From: Bdellovibrio bacteriovorus W
GTDB taxonomy: Bacteria > Bdellovibrionota > Bdellovibrionia > Bdellovibrionales > Bdellovibrionaceae
DNA length: 64,000 nucleotides
Assembly: GCA_000525675.1 (NCBI GenBank)
Contig: CP002190.1
Span: 2,480,001 to 2,544,000 of the forward strand
Direction of reading: 5' to 3'
The notes beneath the pieces were generated by a model, which saw only the letters and a program-made list of their open reading frames with translations, made no database searches and had not been told where the DNA came from. Positions 44,902 to 53,677 of the stretch are shown here, piece after piece (position 1 is the first letter of the stretch; the number at the start of each line of letters is the position of its first letter). The translations under genes and the position numbers were made by a program.

Positions 44902-45399
44902 CTAGAGACGCTTTAGGCGAGCAATTTCCATCTTGGCTTCATTCAAAGCCGTCTGACAAACAACCATCTGCGCTTCTTTATCAGCCAATAACTTCTGCAG
45001 TTGATTCATACGAACTTCGAAACTTTTTACGACGTTATTATGTCTGTCCACCATCTCATGCACTTTTGCGTCCAAAGTTTTGCGTTCATTCAGTCTTTGA
45101 CTGAATACATTCAACTTATGACCCGCCTCAGTCGCTAAGCCATTATGACTTTGCTCTAAGCGCGCAACCAATTGAGCTTGTTTTTCGAACTTAATATTCG
45201 AAGTCTTAATCAGCTCATTCACTGTGCCCACGATCTTATTCATCTGATCAACCAAGGCTTGATTCTGTAGTTTTAGTTCGTGAATTTGACGATCGGTATT
45301 GAGGAAATTCATTCCTGAATTATCGCTTGCAGTGTCCATCGTAGACCCAGCGCTAACTCTTCTCTCTCCAAATAGATCAGGATTTAATTCTTTGTGCAT
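44902..45399 (-). CDS. Coiled-coil protein of unknown function
   Basis: The 165-residue protein has a disordered N-terminus (about 1-35) and a long charged heptad-rich helix from about 36 to the end (DRQIHELKLQNQALVDQMNK onward to NEAKMEIARLKRL), with no signal peptide. GGAGGGG is placed 6 bases before the ATG. A perfect CTCTAG-TTT-CTAGAG palindrome covers the stop codon. It is divergent from the next gene. No family recognised; a cytoskeletal or structural part is possible but unproven. Confidence 0.75.
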   Translation of the reverse strand: MHKELNPDLFGERRVSAGSTMDTASDNSGMNFLNTDRQIHELKLQNQALVDQMNKIVGTVNELIKTSNIKFEKQAQLVARLEQSHNGLATEAGHKLNVFSQRLNERKTLDAKVHEMVDRHNNVVKSFEVRMNQLQKLLADKEAQMVVCQTALNEAKMEIARLKRL

Positions 45400-45503
45400 T
45401 TTGCCCCTCCGTAGGACTTTTAAAAAAACTCACTCTTATATCATATTTTCTCTGGACTAAAATTTCAAATGTTCATACTTTAGCGACATAAAGGAGGCTT
45501 GCT

Positions 45504-46553
45504 TTGCTAAAGGTTGGACAGCTTTTAAAATTTGTTTCAGATCTTAATCCGCAAAACACGCCTACTCGCCTGTGCTTTTATAACTTTCTGCGCGGCATCG
45601 CACACCCTGAGGACTCCCTCACGCCTGAATTGATCGAAACTTTCTTCGCTTATTGCATGGATTACCCTCACTGGGCCTCAAATAAGCAGCAATTAGGCCA
45701 CGAAGTGCAGTTCCTACTAGAAAACTTCAATAGCTTTTACCAACAAAAGTTCGATCTTTCCGCTATTCGCTTCCCTCAAAAGATGCAGCTTATCGAACTT
45801 GAGAACTTCTCAGACGTCGTCGAAGCCTTGGGTGCCTATCTCAAGACTCTGTGCGGCGAAAATGATAAGTTCCGCGTCCTTCCAGATCAAAATAAGCGCG
45901 CTATCGCCATCGTTTTACGCGAAAACAAAAGCCTTGAGGTTCGCTGCTTTGATAAGAAGTTCACCATTCGCAATGGGGTTCTTGAGCCTCTTCGCAAAGA
46001 TTTGGTTGTTTTCTACACAGACAACCTTGAGTTGAGCCAGCAACACACCCACAAGCTGGAAGTAGCCCCGTATATCACGGCTCAGTTTACTGTGACGGGC
46101 AGTCGGATTTCTGGGTCCCTTCTAAGAGGTTATGTTTTCCAAAAACTTCAAGAAATGAAAAACGAGCCCCTTGAAGAGCAAACTCGCGTTCTTTACCCTT
46201 TAAAACGCCTAGAACAGTTCTTTGTCGATCGTAAGTCTGATCCTTATTACCAAGACATCATCAGCCAACTGGAGCGCACTTGCGCCCTGGTTCAACAAAA
46301 AGACCCTACGGCCATGAAGTGGGCCTCTGTGGTGCTCAATAAGTCTGAAACAGCCCTTGATAACGTGTTTTTAGGGGATAAGCTCATGACTCTATTGGTG
46401 AAAGACCTGCGCCATGCAATTGCTTCAAATCCCTATAAGAATATCTCCTCAAGCGATTCGAAGAGTGATATAAGCCTCCCTGAACATTTAGATGAGGCTG
46501 AAGAAGAATGTCTGAGAATAACTCCGCTGAAAGAGTTCGACTTAATAAATTAA
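45504..46553 (+). CDS. Hypothetical cytoplasmic protein
   Basis: The 349-residue protein has no signal peptide or membrane helix. The N-terminal ~100 residues look helical (FYNFLRGIAHPEDSL, LIETFFAYCMDYPHW). The middle is mixed alpha/beta (FRVLPDQNKRAIAIVLRENK, VAPYITAQFTVTGSRISG), and the tail is serine- and acid-rich. I recognise no family. AAGGAGG precedes the ATG. Its last 46 bases overlap the start of rluB in another frame, so the two are likely co-expressed. Confidence 0.75.
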   Translation: MLKVGQLLKFVSDLNPQNTPTRLCFYNFLRGIAHPEDSLTPELIETFFAYCMDYPHWASNKQQLGHEVQFLLENFNSFYQQKFDLSAIRFPQKMQLIELENFSDVVEALGAYLKTLCGENDKFRVLPDQNKRAIAIVLRENKSLEVRCFDKKFTIRNGVLEPLRKDLVVFYTDNLELSQQHTHKLEVAPYITAQFTVTGSRISGSLLRGYVFQKLQEMKNEPLEEQTRVLYPLKRLEQFFVDRKSDPYYQDIISQLERTCALVQQKDPTAMKWASVVLNKSETALDNVFLGDKLMTLLVKDLRHAIASNPYKNISSSDSKSDISLPEHLDEAEEECLRITPLKEFDLIN

Positions 46554-47452
46554 TCGCTGATAGCGGACTTGCTTCCCGTCGCCATGCTGATCGCATGATC
46601 GAAGAGGGACAGGTCACGGTAAACGGTAAAAAAGTTTACGAATTGGGTGTCAAAGTCGACCCTGCAATTGATCGTATTTTAGTTCAGGGCAAACCTCTGA
46701 GAAAACCTCTTTCTCAAAAGCTTTATCTTATGTTCAACAAACCTCCAGGAGTTTTGACAACGATGGAAGATCCATTCGATCGCCCTACCGTTGCCCACTA
46801 TCTCGGTGATGTTCCGGGTCGCGTCTTCCCTGTGGGACGTCTGGATTGGGACTCTGAAGGAATGATTCTTCTGACAAACGATGGTGATTTTGCCAACAAG
46901 ATCATGCACCCAAAAACAGAAGTAACAAAAACTTACTTGGTTAAATTAGATGGTAAACCAGATGCTTCTCACCTTGAAAAATTAAGAAGAGGAGTGACGA
47001 TTGTTGGGGGCCGCGTGTCTGCTCGCCACATCGAGCGCATTTCTAAAGCTGGTGATAATAAATCTAAAAAATACGAGTGGTACAAGATCGTTATTACTGA
47101 GGGTAAAAACCGTCAGATCCGTCAGATGTTCCATAAAGTTGGCTTCGACGTTTTAAAACTTCAGCGCGTGGCCATTGGCCGCCTCCGCTTAGGTGCTCTT
47201 AAAGTAGGAACTCTTGTTTACCTCAATGATGCCGCTGTTGCGAGAGCCCTTTTACCGGATATTCCTGATGAAGTAAAAGCGAAGAAGGCACAAAAAGGTA
47301 AAGCACCTATTGCCAAAAAAGCGACTGCTGGCGCAGCTAAATCTGGTGCAAAAGCGGGAGCAAAAAAGACTTCCACTCGTCGCGCAGCTCCTCGCTCTGA
47401 GGACAAGCCATTCGCAAGAAAGACTGGCAAAAAAGTTTCTAAAAAATTCTAG
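46508..47452 (+). CDS. rluB: 23S rRNA pseudouridine synthase RluB/RsuA family
   Basis: It isomerises a uridine in rRNA. It has an N-terminal S4 RNA-binding domain (VRLNKLIADSGLASRRHADRMI, about 10-70), then the catalytic core with D113 in VGRLDWDSEGMIL, NKPPGVLTTMEDPF, and EGKNRQIRQMFHKVGFDVLKL. An ~80-residue Lys/Ala-rich tail follows (AKKAQKGKAPIAKK...), likely disordered and RNA-binding; E. coli RluB has a similar basic tail. RluB is preferred over RsuA for that reason, but the exact target uridine is not provable here. Confidence 0.9.
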   Translation: MSENNSAERVRLNKLIADSGLASRRHADRMIEEGQVTVNGKKVYELGVKVDPAIDRILVQGKPLRKPLSQKLYLMFNKPPGVLTTMEDPFDRPTVAHYLGDVPGRVFPVGRLDWDSEGMILLTNDGDFANKIMHPKTEVTKTYLVKLDGKPDASHLEKLRRGVTIVGGRVSARHIERISKAGDNKSKKYEWYKIVITEGKNRQIRQMFHKVGFDVLKLQRVAIGRLRLGALKVGTLVYLNDAAVARALLPDIPDEVKAKKAQKGKAPIAKKATAGAAKSGAKAGAKKTSTRRAAPRSEDKPFARKTGKKVSKKF

Positions 47453-47474
47453 TTCTGTCTTCTTATAAACATTC

Positions 47475-47518
47475 AACAGCTCTTAATTCTTTCAAAGGTT
47501 AAGAGCTGTTTTATTTTG
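47475..47518 (+). terminator. Rho-independent terminator after rluB
   Basis: AACAGCTCTTAA pairs with TTAAGAGCTGTT around a 12-base loop, followed by TTTATTTT. Confidence 0.88.
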
Positions 47519-47559
47519 AGGCATTTTAGTTTCTGTTTTTTTGCGCCGATAAAGACTCT

Positions 47560-47859
47560 ATGAATACAAGCGCAAGGATTTTAGCCTTTTCGATGTTCTT
47601 AGCTCTAGCAGGTTGCTCGATGGAAGCTAATATTCAAAGCGTTGCCACATCGCCCTCAACTATCTTTAATATGTCCAAGACAAGCGGCCTTGTTTCTGGC
47701 TCTACACAGACTGGAACCGCTACCGGTGGTGGTACAACCTATTTCGTGCAAAGCTCTGTCGGCAGCTATATGTCTGGCATTGATCAACAAACCACCGATG
47801 GTCAGTATCGAGTGTATAGCTCTGTTCAAGGAGCTCTCGTTTCTGGAGACAATCACTAG
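47560..47859 (+). CDS. Small lipoprotein of unknown function
   Basis: A 99-residue protein with a lipoprotein signal (MFLALAGCS, lipid-accepting Cys at 19). The mature part is Ser/Thr/Gly-rich with two similar beta-like segments (YFVQSSVGSYMSG and YRVYSSVQGALVSG), suggesting an internal duplication. The ribosome site is weak. The family is not recognised. A terminator precedes it, so it has its own promoter. Confidence 0.7.
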   Translation: MNTSARILAFSMFLALAGCSMEANIQSVATSPSTIFNMSKTSGLVSGSTQTGTATGGGTTYFVQSSVGSYMSGIDQQTTDGQYRVYSSVQGALVSGDNH

Positions 47860-47946
47860 CCCTAAGTCCTAGGAAGTTCATTTCTCTTAAGTTTCATTTT
47901 AAGACAGCCGATAGAGGCCTTAGTGATAACCACGGAGAGGTTTTCA

Positions 47947-48507
47947 ATGAAATACATTTTCATAGCGATGGCACTCACTCTAATAAAGAGCTATGCCTAT
48001 GCCGCAGATATATATGTTGTCGATGTTCGTCGTAACATCACTTTGGCAGAAAATGATCCTGTCTATAAAGACTTTTATCTTAGCAATGCACCCGGCGCCG
48101 GTCTTAAAAAGAATATGGTTGTTACGGTCGTTCGCAAGGTCAACATTCGCGATGCCAGCGGTGCCAGTGCCGTTGGAGAGATTCAAGTCCCCGTTGGACA
48201 GCTTCGCATTATTGCTGTTTACGAAAAAGTTGCTGTGGCTCGAGAGTTCGCTCTTCTTTCAAGGGATGAACTTCCAATGCTTGAGCAAATTGGCATTATG
48301 ACTGGGGACAAAATTGAAACCCAGGGCTCTTTTCAATACTCCCCGAAAAAGACCTCAGAGCATCGCCCTCTGGTTCCGGCGAACCCTGTAGAAACTGCAA
48401 AAGTTACCGAGCCCATCGCAGATAAGAGCGAAGCTGTAAACCAACCTGAAGCCGTTCAATTATCCTCTGGGGAAATGCTTGAAAAAATAGCCAAATCTAG
48501 CTACTAG
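47947..48507 (+). CDS. Secreted protein of unknown function
   Basis: The ATG at 47947 has GGAGAGG 7 bases upstream and opens a signal peptide (KYIFIAMALTLIKSYAYA|A), giving 186 residues. The first half of the mature protein looks like a compact beta domain (DIYVVDVRRNITL, MVVTVVRKVNIRD, IQVPVGQLRIIAVYEKVAVAR). The second half is a low-complexity Pro/Glu/Ala tail ending LSSGEMLEKIAKSSY. No family recognised. It lies 7 bases before prmA. Confidence 0.75.
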   Translation: MKYIFIAMALTLIKSYAYAADIYVVDVRRNITLAENDPVYKDFYLSNAPGAGLKKNMVVTVVRKVNIRDASGASAVGEIQVPVGQLRIIAVYEKVAVAREFALLSRDELPMLEQIGIMTGDKIETQGSFQYSPKKTSEHRPLVPANPVETAKVTEPIADKSEAVNQPEAVQLSSGEMLEKIAKSSY

Positions 48508-48514
48508 ATTTGGC

Positions 48515-49405
48515 ATGAATGAAAACTCCTACTTAAGAATACGTCTGTCTCAACTTCCTGCGGAACTTGAGGAAATCATCACTTCACATTGCTTTGATTA
48601 CGGCGCTACTGGCGTCACAGAAGCACTTGTCTTTAGCCAACCAGATCTTACTTACGATGCAAAACCCGTAGAAACAGCTTCATCCGATGTTGATGTTTTC
48701 TTCTCAGAAGAACCTGCAAAAGATTTTTATGATCTTCTCACGACTCACTCTATTCAGTGGAAGTCCTACACTGAAGAAAATAAAGATTGGTTAGAAGAGT
48801 GGAAAAAGGGTTTCGAAGCTTTCCGCCTTGTTGGAGACTTCTGGGTTGTGCCTTCATGGTTAACTCCACCTGCTGATTGCAAACATCCTATTTACATTGA
48901 TCCGGGAATGGCATTCGGTACAGGCACTCACGCAACCACGCAAATGATGGCATTCTTCATTCATAAGGTTGCACAAAAATATCCTTCAGAGCTCAACTCT
49001 TGGAAAATGCTTGATGTCGGTACGGGTACAGCTATTCTCGCTATGCTCGCTCGCCTTGAAGGTATGGGCGAAACTGTAGGAATTGAAATTGATCCAGAAG
49101 CTCAAAGAGTGGCTCGCGAAAACATTGCACTCAATAAGCTAGATCGCATCGAGATCCCTACTAAACAGATCGAAGAAATTCGTGAAAAGTTTGATCTCGT
49201 CGTTGCCAATATTATTGATGGCGTTCTTATCAATATCAAAAAAGAACTTATGCGTGTTCTAAAGCCAGGTGGTCATATGCTACTCACTGGAATTCTTGAA
49301 GAGCGCGATAATCACTTCTTTGAAAAGTTCATCGAAGACAGTGGCCTACAAGTTGTTCGCCGTCTTGAAAAAGACGAGTGGGTTGGTTACTGGGTTCGTT
49401 CATGA
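48515..49405 (+). CDS. prmA: Ribosomal protein L11 methyltransferase
   Basis: PrmA trimethylates L11 with SAM. The 296-residue protein has an N-terminal ferredoxin-like recognition domain with ENKDWLEEWKKGFEAF, then IDPGMAFGTGTHATTQMM, the SAM motif MLDVGTGTAILAMLA, VVANIIDGVLI (NPPY-type region) and the C-terminal LTGILEERDN. Its stop overlaps rsmE by four bases (ATGA), a pairing common in bacteria. Confidence 0.94.
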   Translation: MNENSYLRIRLSQLPAELEEIITSHCFDYGATGVTEALVFSQPDLTYDAKPVETASSDVDVFFSEEPAKDFYDLLTTHSIQWKSYTEENKDWLEEWKKGFEAFRLVGDFWVVPSWLTPPADCKHPIYIDPGMAFGTGTHATTQMMAFFIHKVAQKYPSELNSWKMLDVGTGTAILAMLARLEGMGETVGIEIDPEAQRVARENIALNKLDRIEIPTKQIEEIREKFDLVVANIIDGVLINIKKELMRVLKPGGHMLLTGILEERDNHFFEKFIEDSGLQVVRRLEKDEWVGYWVRS

Positions 49406-50160
49406 GACGTTATTGGATAGAAACCAAAGATATTTTTCAAGACTCCGTCAACTTTCAAGGCGACGTCTTTCATCATATCTTTGATGTATGCCGCCAAGGC
49501 GCCGGTTCAAAATTTGAAGTCCTCACCGAAGAAAGCAAAGCTTACTTTGTTGAAGTCACCTATTTGGGCAAAAAAAACGCAACAGCAACAATTTTAGAAG
49601 AGCGTATTATTCCGGCTCTTCCCTACCCTCATATTCACGTAGCCCTTTCCATCTCTCGCTTTCCCGTGATGGATTCAGTCATGGAGAAATTGGTTGAAAT
49701 GGGTGTGAAGTCCGTTCAGCCATTCTTCTCTGAATTCAGCTTTATGAGAAGTGACGATAAAATCTCTGCCAACAAGTTTGAACGCTGGCAAAAGATCGTT
49801 CGCTCCGCCACCCAGCAAAGTGGCCGTGGCGATCTTATGGAAATCAAAGATCCCGTTACCTTTAAGAAGCTCCCTGAAATCATTAACCTTTCTGCAAACT
49901 CTATGGGTCTATTTGCCTATGAGGGCGACTCTGCCCTGGATATCAAGACTTATGTAACGGAGAAGCAAAAGGAAAATTCGAAAATCGAAAACATCTGGGT
50001 TATTGTAGGAAGTGAAGGCGGTTTCTCAACACAGGAAGTGGAGAAGATGACCCTACTGGGCCTTCGCCCAGTGACTCTTGGACCTCAGATTCTCCGAGTG
50101 GAAACGGCTTGCATGGCCCTTGTATCAGCCTTAAAGTATGACTTTGGTCTGATGCGCTGA
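49402..50160 (+). CDS. rsmE: 16S rRNA (uracil1498-N3)-methyltransferase
   Basis: RsmE is a SPOUT methyltransferase for U1498. The 252-residue protein begins at the ATG overlapping prmA and has the PUA-like N-terminal domain (FQDSVNFQGDVFHHIFDVCR). Its SPOUT part has SISRFPVMDSVMEKLVEMGV, RWQKIVRSATQQSGRG, the SAM knot VIVGSEGGFSTQEV (seen as WVIVGSEGGFS) and LGPQILRVETACM. The longer frame at 49378 is rejected because the coupled start aligns with the family. Confidence 0.95.
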   Translation: MRRYWIETKDIFQDSVNFQGDVFHHIFDVCRQGAGSKFEVLTEESKAYFVEVTYLGKKNATATILEERIIPALPYPHIHVALSISRFPVMDSVMEKLVEMGVKSVQPFFSEFSFMRSDDKISANKFERWQKIVRSATQQSGRGDLMEIKDPVTFKKLPEIINLSANSMGLFAYEGDSALDIKTYVTEKQKENSKIENIWVIVGSEGGFSTQEVEKMTLLGLRPVTLGPQILRVETACMALVSALKYDFGLMR

Positions 50161-50171
50161 AAGGAGAAGGA

Positions 50172-50924
50172 ATGGATCCCTTCGAAGAGTTTGAATTTAA
50201 GCCCCTCACTGACGGATTAGGTTTTCATAAAAAGAAAACAAGCACTCCACAGAATCATTCTGATGACAGTCTTTTATTCAAATCCACTAGCTTGGCAGAT
50301 CAAGGCTTAGAACTGATTGAAGAAAGTGCGGTTGATCCATTACGTCCGCCACTTCCTAGAAAAAAAATCAATCCACAGCCTTCTTTAGAAGCTTCAACTT
50401 CTGACAGCTCACAAGCTGTGAATGAAATTTTAAAAACACTTCAGAGCAATAAACATTTGGAGTTCAACGCCAAGGCGAAGAACACTCCTGTTAAAGATGA
50501 GTTCAAGAAAACGACTTGGAGCTTCTCTGCGGTTCTTTTAGATTCCATGCTTGTTGTCGCGGCAAGTCTGCTTTGCATGATCATTCTTTTGCTTGTGACT
50601 AAAGTGGACCTTATCGGAAATCTTAAGAATCCAGACTCTCAAGGTATGATCTATCTTGCGACTCTTGCGATCTTCGCAGGCGTTTCATTTATTTACTTAA
50701 CAATGAACCGCATTTTCTTAGGTTACACCCCTGGCGAGTGGGCCTTTGACCAACGCGTGGGTCTTCCTGAAGATTTAGACAAAGCGACTTTCTCGCTGAA
50801 GGTTCTAGTGCGCGCCGTGTTCGTAATTGCGACTGGCTTTGTGCTCTTGCCAATTATTTCTGTTTTATTTAACAAAGATATTGCTGGCTCTCTATCTGGA
50901 GCCAAACTCTATAAAAAGGCTTAA
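50172..50924 (+). CDS. RDD family membrane protein
   Basis: The 250-residue protein has an acidic, disordered N-terminal half (about 1-110) and a C-terminal RDD module of three helices (about 117-141, 155-175 and 207-230), with the expected DS in VLLDSMLVVAAS, GYTPGEWAFDQRV and LVRAVF. RDD proteins are small transporters or antiporter-like membrane proteins whose role is mostly unknown. GGAGAAGG precedes the ATG 11 bases after rsmE. Confidence 0.8.
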   Translation: MDPFEEFEFKPLTDGLGFHKKKTSTPQNHSDDSLLFKSTSLADQGLELIEESAVDPLRPPLPRKKINPQPSLEASTSDSSQAVNEILKTLQSNKHLEFNAKAKNTPVKDEFKKTTWSFSAVLLDSMLVVAASLLCMIILLLVTKVDLIGNLKNPDSQGMIYLATLAIFAGVSFIYLTMNRIFLGYTPGEWAFDQRVGLPEDLDKATFSLKVLVRAVFVIATGFVLLPIISVLFNKDIAGSLSGAKLYKKA

Positions 50925-50932
50925 TTCTATTC

Positions 50933-51406
50933 ATGGGTAAAGTCAGTTCATGGGACAAGATCGTCGCAGACGTTGAGAGTCTGCGACAGTCCGGCAAAAA
51001 AATCGTTTTTACAAATGGTGTCTTTGATTTGTTACATGTAGGCCACGTCCGCTATCTTCAAGAAGCGCGTGCTCTTGGAGATGCCCTGGTTATTGGTGTC
51101 AATGCCGATGCCAGCGTGAAACGCCTTAAAGGCCCTACTCGCCCTGTTCAAGTGGAAGCAGATCGTGCTGAGATCCTCGCAGCTCTTCAATGTGTCGACC
51201 TGACTGTGATCTTTACTGACGACACTCCGGCCACTCTGATTGAAAAAGTACGCCCTGACATTCTTGTCAAAGGTGGTGACTGGAAAATCGAAGATATTGT
51301 CGGCGCTCCCTTTGTTCAGTCCTATGGTGGACAAGTGATGTCCCTTCAATTTATCGACGGTCGCTCAACAACCAAGATTATCGAAAAAGCTCAAATCAAC
51401 AGCTAA
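50933..51406 (+). CDS. hldC: D-glycero-beta-D-manno-heptose-1-phosphate adenylyltransferase
   Basis: It makes ADP-heptose for the LPS inner core. The 157-residue protein is a stand-alone nucleotidyltransferase domain equal to the C-terminal half of E. coli HldE. It has FTNGVFDLLHVGHVRYL (HxGH at 35-38), GVNADASVKRLKGPTRPV, LVKGGDW and the ISSTS-like end FIDGRSTTKII. A separate HldA kinase must be elsewhere. No strong ribosome site is seen before the ATG, which lies 8 bases after the RDD gene stop. Confidence 0.92.
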   Translation: MGKVSSWDKIVADVESLRQSGKKIVFTNGVFDLLHVGHVRYLQEARALGDALVIGVNADASVKRLKGPTRPVQVEADRAEILAALQCVDLTVIFTDDTPATLIEKVRPDILVKGGDWKIEDIVGAPFVQSYGGQVMSLQFIDGRSTTKIIEKAQINS

Positions 51407-51484
51407 ATTTCAATCTAGCAATTTCATTCTTGTAAAGTGATTCACCTCTGGTTTCAGCCCATAAAGAAGCCGGAGGAAAAATCT

Positions 51485-52843
51485 ATGAAAAAATCATTTC
51501 TACTTTTGGGAGCCGCTTTCACACTCGGTAGCTCCAATAGTTTGGCCCTGAGCCTCAATGAGATTGTTGGCCTTAAGCGCACGGAGTATAAATCTCCACA
51601 AGGTATTTCAGAAGTCTGCGCAACCCCTCGCAAATGGGCCGGTGCCAACTATACCGACTCCGATGCAAAAAAAGAAAACACTCTTTGTGGTTATGATTTC
51701 TATGCTACTGTCGGAATTTGCCCTAAGTATTCCTCAACCAATCCTGGGTTGATGATTATTGAACCAGATGAGAAATTTTCTAAGCAAGCCATCGACTCTT
51801 CAAGCTGTGATCTAAAAAAACTTGGCTTAAAAACCGATGCAAAATTCAAACAATCCATCACCTGCTCTTACACGCCTTCGATTCTAGGTTACTATCACCT
51901 CTCAAGAATTCTTGGTGATGTCGGCCGCGTACCTGTTTCTGTTTTCAGATCGATTGATATTAAAACCCACAAAGCACAAACCACCAAAGCTGTGAACTCT
52001 TTGCGCAATTCCAAGCTTGCGATTAAGGACTCTTGGGCAATGCTAGAGAAGGTTCATGCAAACCCACAAAACTATCCCAATCTAGTGGATCGCTCTGGTA
52101 CTCAGATGTTCGGAGCGCTTTCTGATAATGTTCGCAATGAAGAACAGTACGTAGAAGTCAGCGGAGTGGGCTCTTACGATACTCGCTATGAACGCTTTAT
52201 TAAACAAAGGCCGTATCAAATTGTCAGCAGCTCTTCAAGCCCACAACAACTTATTGGCAGCAATGAATTTACGCGAGTCGCTCAAACGGCCCTACAAATG
52301 AAAGACGTTTCCGATATGGTCATTATTGACACCCTCATGAACCAACAAGATCGCATAGGAAATATTCACTACAAATTTGTCTGGTATACGATCAATCCAC
52401 AATCTTCAACTCTGGAAAGATTCAAGTCCAAAGCAAAAATTAAAGACGGAAAAATCACCATTCCAGCTGAAGAGAAAACTGCCATGGCGAATCGCAAAGC
52501 AGTTCTATTGAAAGAAATGATCTTAAAAGATAATGACTGCGGAGTTACTAAAACTAATATGATGAGAAAGGTTTCTGCGATCGAAGGGCTTAAACACGTC
52601 AGCTACCGCACCTATGCCAATCTCTTAACCTTTGAACAGGCTCTTGCCGGAGCTTCTGCTAAAGATTTCTTCACTAAAGAACTTCTTTTCACAGAGGCTG
52701 ACTATAATCTTCTAAAACGCAACGCTCTTTTTGCTCGACAAGTACTTGTTAAAAAATGCCAATCCGGAGAACTGAAGTTTGACGTCGATCTTGAAGACTA
52801 TATCCCAGGAGCAACTCCCGTTCGCAAAGCTTGCGGAAGCTAA
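51485..52843 (+). CDS. Secreted protein with Fam20C-like atypical kinase motifs
   Basis: The ATG at 51485 has GGAGGA 8 bases upstream and starts a signal peptide (about 1-22). The 452-residue protein has three features seen together in Fam20C-type and related atypical kinases. These are a YHLSRILGDVGRVPVSVFR helix (137-155, compare FHLDRILG...VPP), a catalytic-loop-like DTLMNQQDRIGNIHYKF (D289, N293), and a later LKDNDCG (347-353) where the metal-binding D-x-G is expected. Eight or more cysteines suggest disulfides. Kinase activity is inferred, not shown; no nucleotide lysine was pinned down. It is convergent with the polyphosphate operon. Confidence 0.6.
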   Translation: MKKSFLLLGAAFTLGSSNSLALSLNEIVGLKRTEYKSPQGISEVCATPRKWAGANYTDSDAKKENTLCGYDFYATVGICPKYSSTNPGLMIIEPDEKFSKQAIDSSSCDLKKLGLKTDAKFKQSITCSYTPSILGYYHLSRILGDVGRVPVSVFRSIDIKTHKAQTTKAVNSLRNSKLAIKDSWAMLEKVHANPQNYPNLVDRSGTQMFGALSDNVRNEEQYVEVSGVGSYDTRYERFIKQRPYQIVSSSSSPQQLIGSNEFTRVAQTALQMKDVSDMVIIDTLMNQQDRIGNIHYKFVWYTINPQSSTLERFKSKAKIKDGKITIPAEEKTAMANRKAVLLKEMILKDNDCGVTKTNMMRKVSAIEGLKHVSYRTYANLLTFEQALAGASAKDFFTKELLFTEADYNLLKRNALFARQVLVKKCQSGELKFDVDLEDYIPGATPVRKACGS

Positions 52844-52867
52844 ATATTTTACCGATCTAGTTTTAAC

Positions 52868-52903
52868 GAAAAAGTCGCAAGAGGAAATCCTTGCGACTTT
52901 TTA
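52868..52903. terminator. Bidirectional rho-independent terminator
   Basis: AAAAAGTCGCAAG pairs with CTTGCGACTTTTT around an 8-base loop. It lies between the kinase-like gene and the VTC gene and touches the VTC stop codon. Confidence 0.9.
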
Positions 52904-53677
52904 TCGATACAAAAATCCTGGACTTTGTACGTCCGGTCTTTGATGAAGAGTCAGCATTGAGTTACCGAACTTTGAAAATGAACCTCCCATGAGTTCAAAC
53001 TTTCGAATCAGATCAATAAACCAAAGTGGAATCTTCTTTTCACATTTAAGTTCTAGAACAACACAGGTTCCTGACTCTCCAAAAGACTCCGGATGATCGT
53101 AGTGAACCATCATTCTCTCTTCTGGAGTCACAGTCCAATCAAAGACCTCTTGAAAGCGAAGGTCTCGATCAAATGTCACTCGTGCATAATCATCAATTTC
53201 TGAGATATAGGCTTTGCGTCGATACTGAGTTAGAATCACAGGGCCGGTATTATACACCTCACGATAATTTAAGAACTCCATCAGGTTTTCTAAACCGTCA
53301 ACTCCTGTGGGTAAATCACCATCAAGGAAAGACACCCAATCATCATTCATGTATTTGGCTCTCTTCTTGCGTACAAACTCACGGACTTTATGTTTAATTT
53401 CAAAGAAGTAAGGACCACTTTTCCCATCGCCATAAGAACGAATGCGCATGTTAAAACTATAAGCCTGAGCCATTTCCTTAGCTCTCATGAGGTAGAGACT
53501 CGGTGAATCCAGATATAAAGAGTTAATCGTATAAAAGCAGTCCTTTTCAATTTGTGAATAGTAGTCCATATGACAGTATGTTTCGACATATCGAGAGATT
53601 GGATCTACCAACTCAAGGGGAATGAGATACTTGAGTTCATAGCGTTCTAAGTTTAATGGAGATACCGCAACACTCAT
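52901..53677 (-). CDS. VTC-type polyphosphate polymerase domain protein
   Basis: VTC domains are triphosphate-tunnel enzymes that make polyphosphate from ATP. The 258-residue protein is a bare catalytic domain with the tunnel residues intact: ERYELKYLI (E14, K16), R78-I-R80 (MRIRSY), E93-I-K95 (FFEIKHK), QYRRKAY (152-157), RVTFDRDLRF (R166, D170), E209-L-K211 and the SKFGNS end (K236). There is no membrane helix or SPX domain, so it must be recruited by partners. Its ATG overlaps the stop of the outer-membrane component by four bases. Last gene of a four-gene unit. Confidence 0.88.
   Translation of the reverse strand: MSVAVSPLNLERYELKYLIPLELVDPISRYVETYCHMDYYSQIEKDCFYTINSLYLDSPSLYLMRAKEMAQAYSFNMRIRSYGDGKSGPYFFEIKHKVREFVRKKRAKYMNDDWVSFLDGDLPTGVDGLENLMEFLNYREVYNTGPVILTQYRRKAYISEIDDYARVTFDRDLRFQEVFDWTVTPEERMMVHYDHPESFGESGTCVVLELKCEKKIPLWFIDLIRKFELMGGSFSKFGNSMLTLHQRPDVQSPGFLYR

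Noticed and set aside
44893-44907. CTCTAG-TTT-CTAGAG palindrome
   Set aside because: It covers the stop codon of the coiled-coil gene, is short and has no T-run; no function can be supported.
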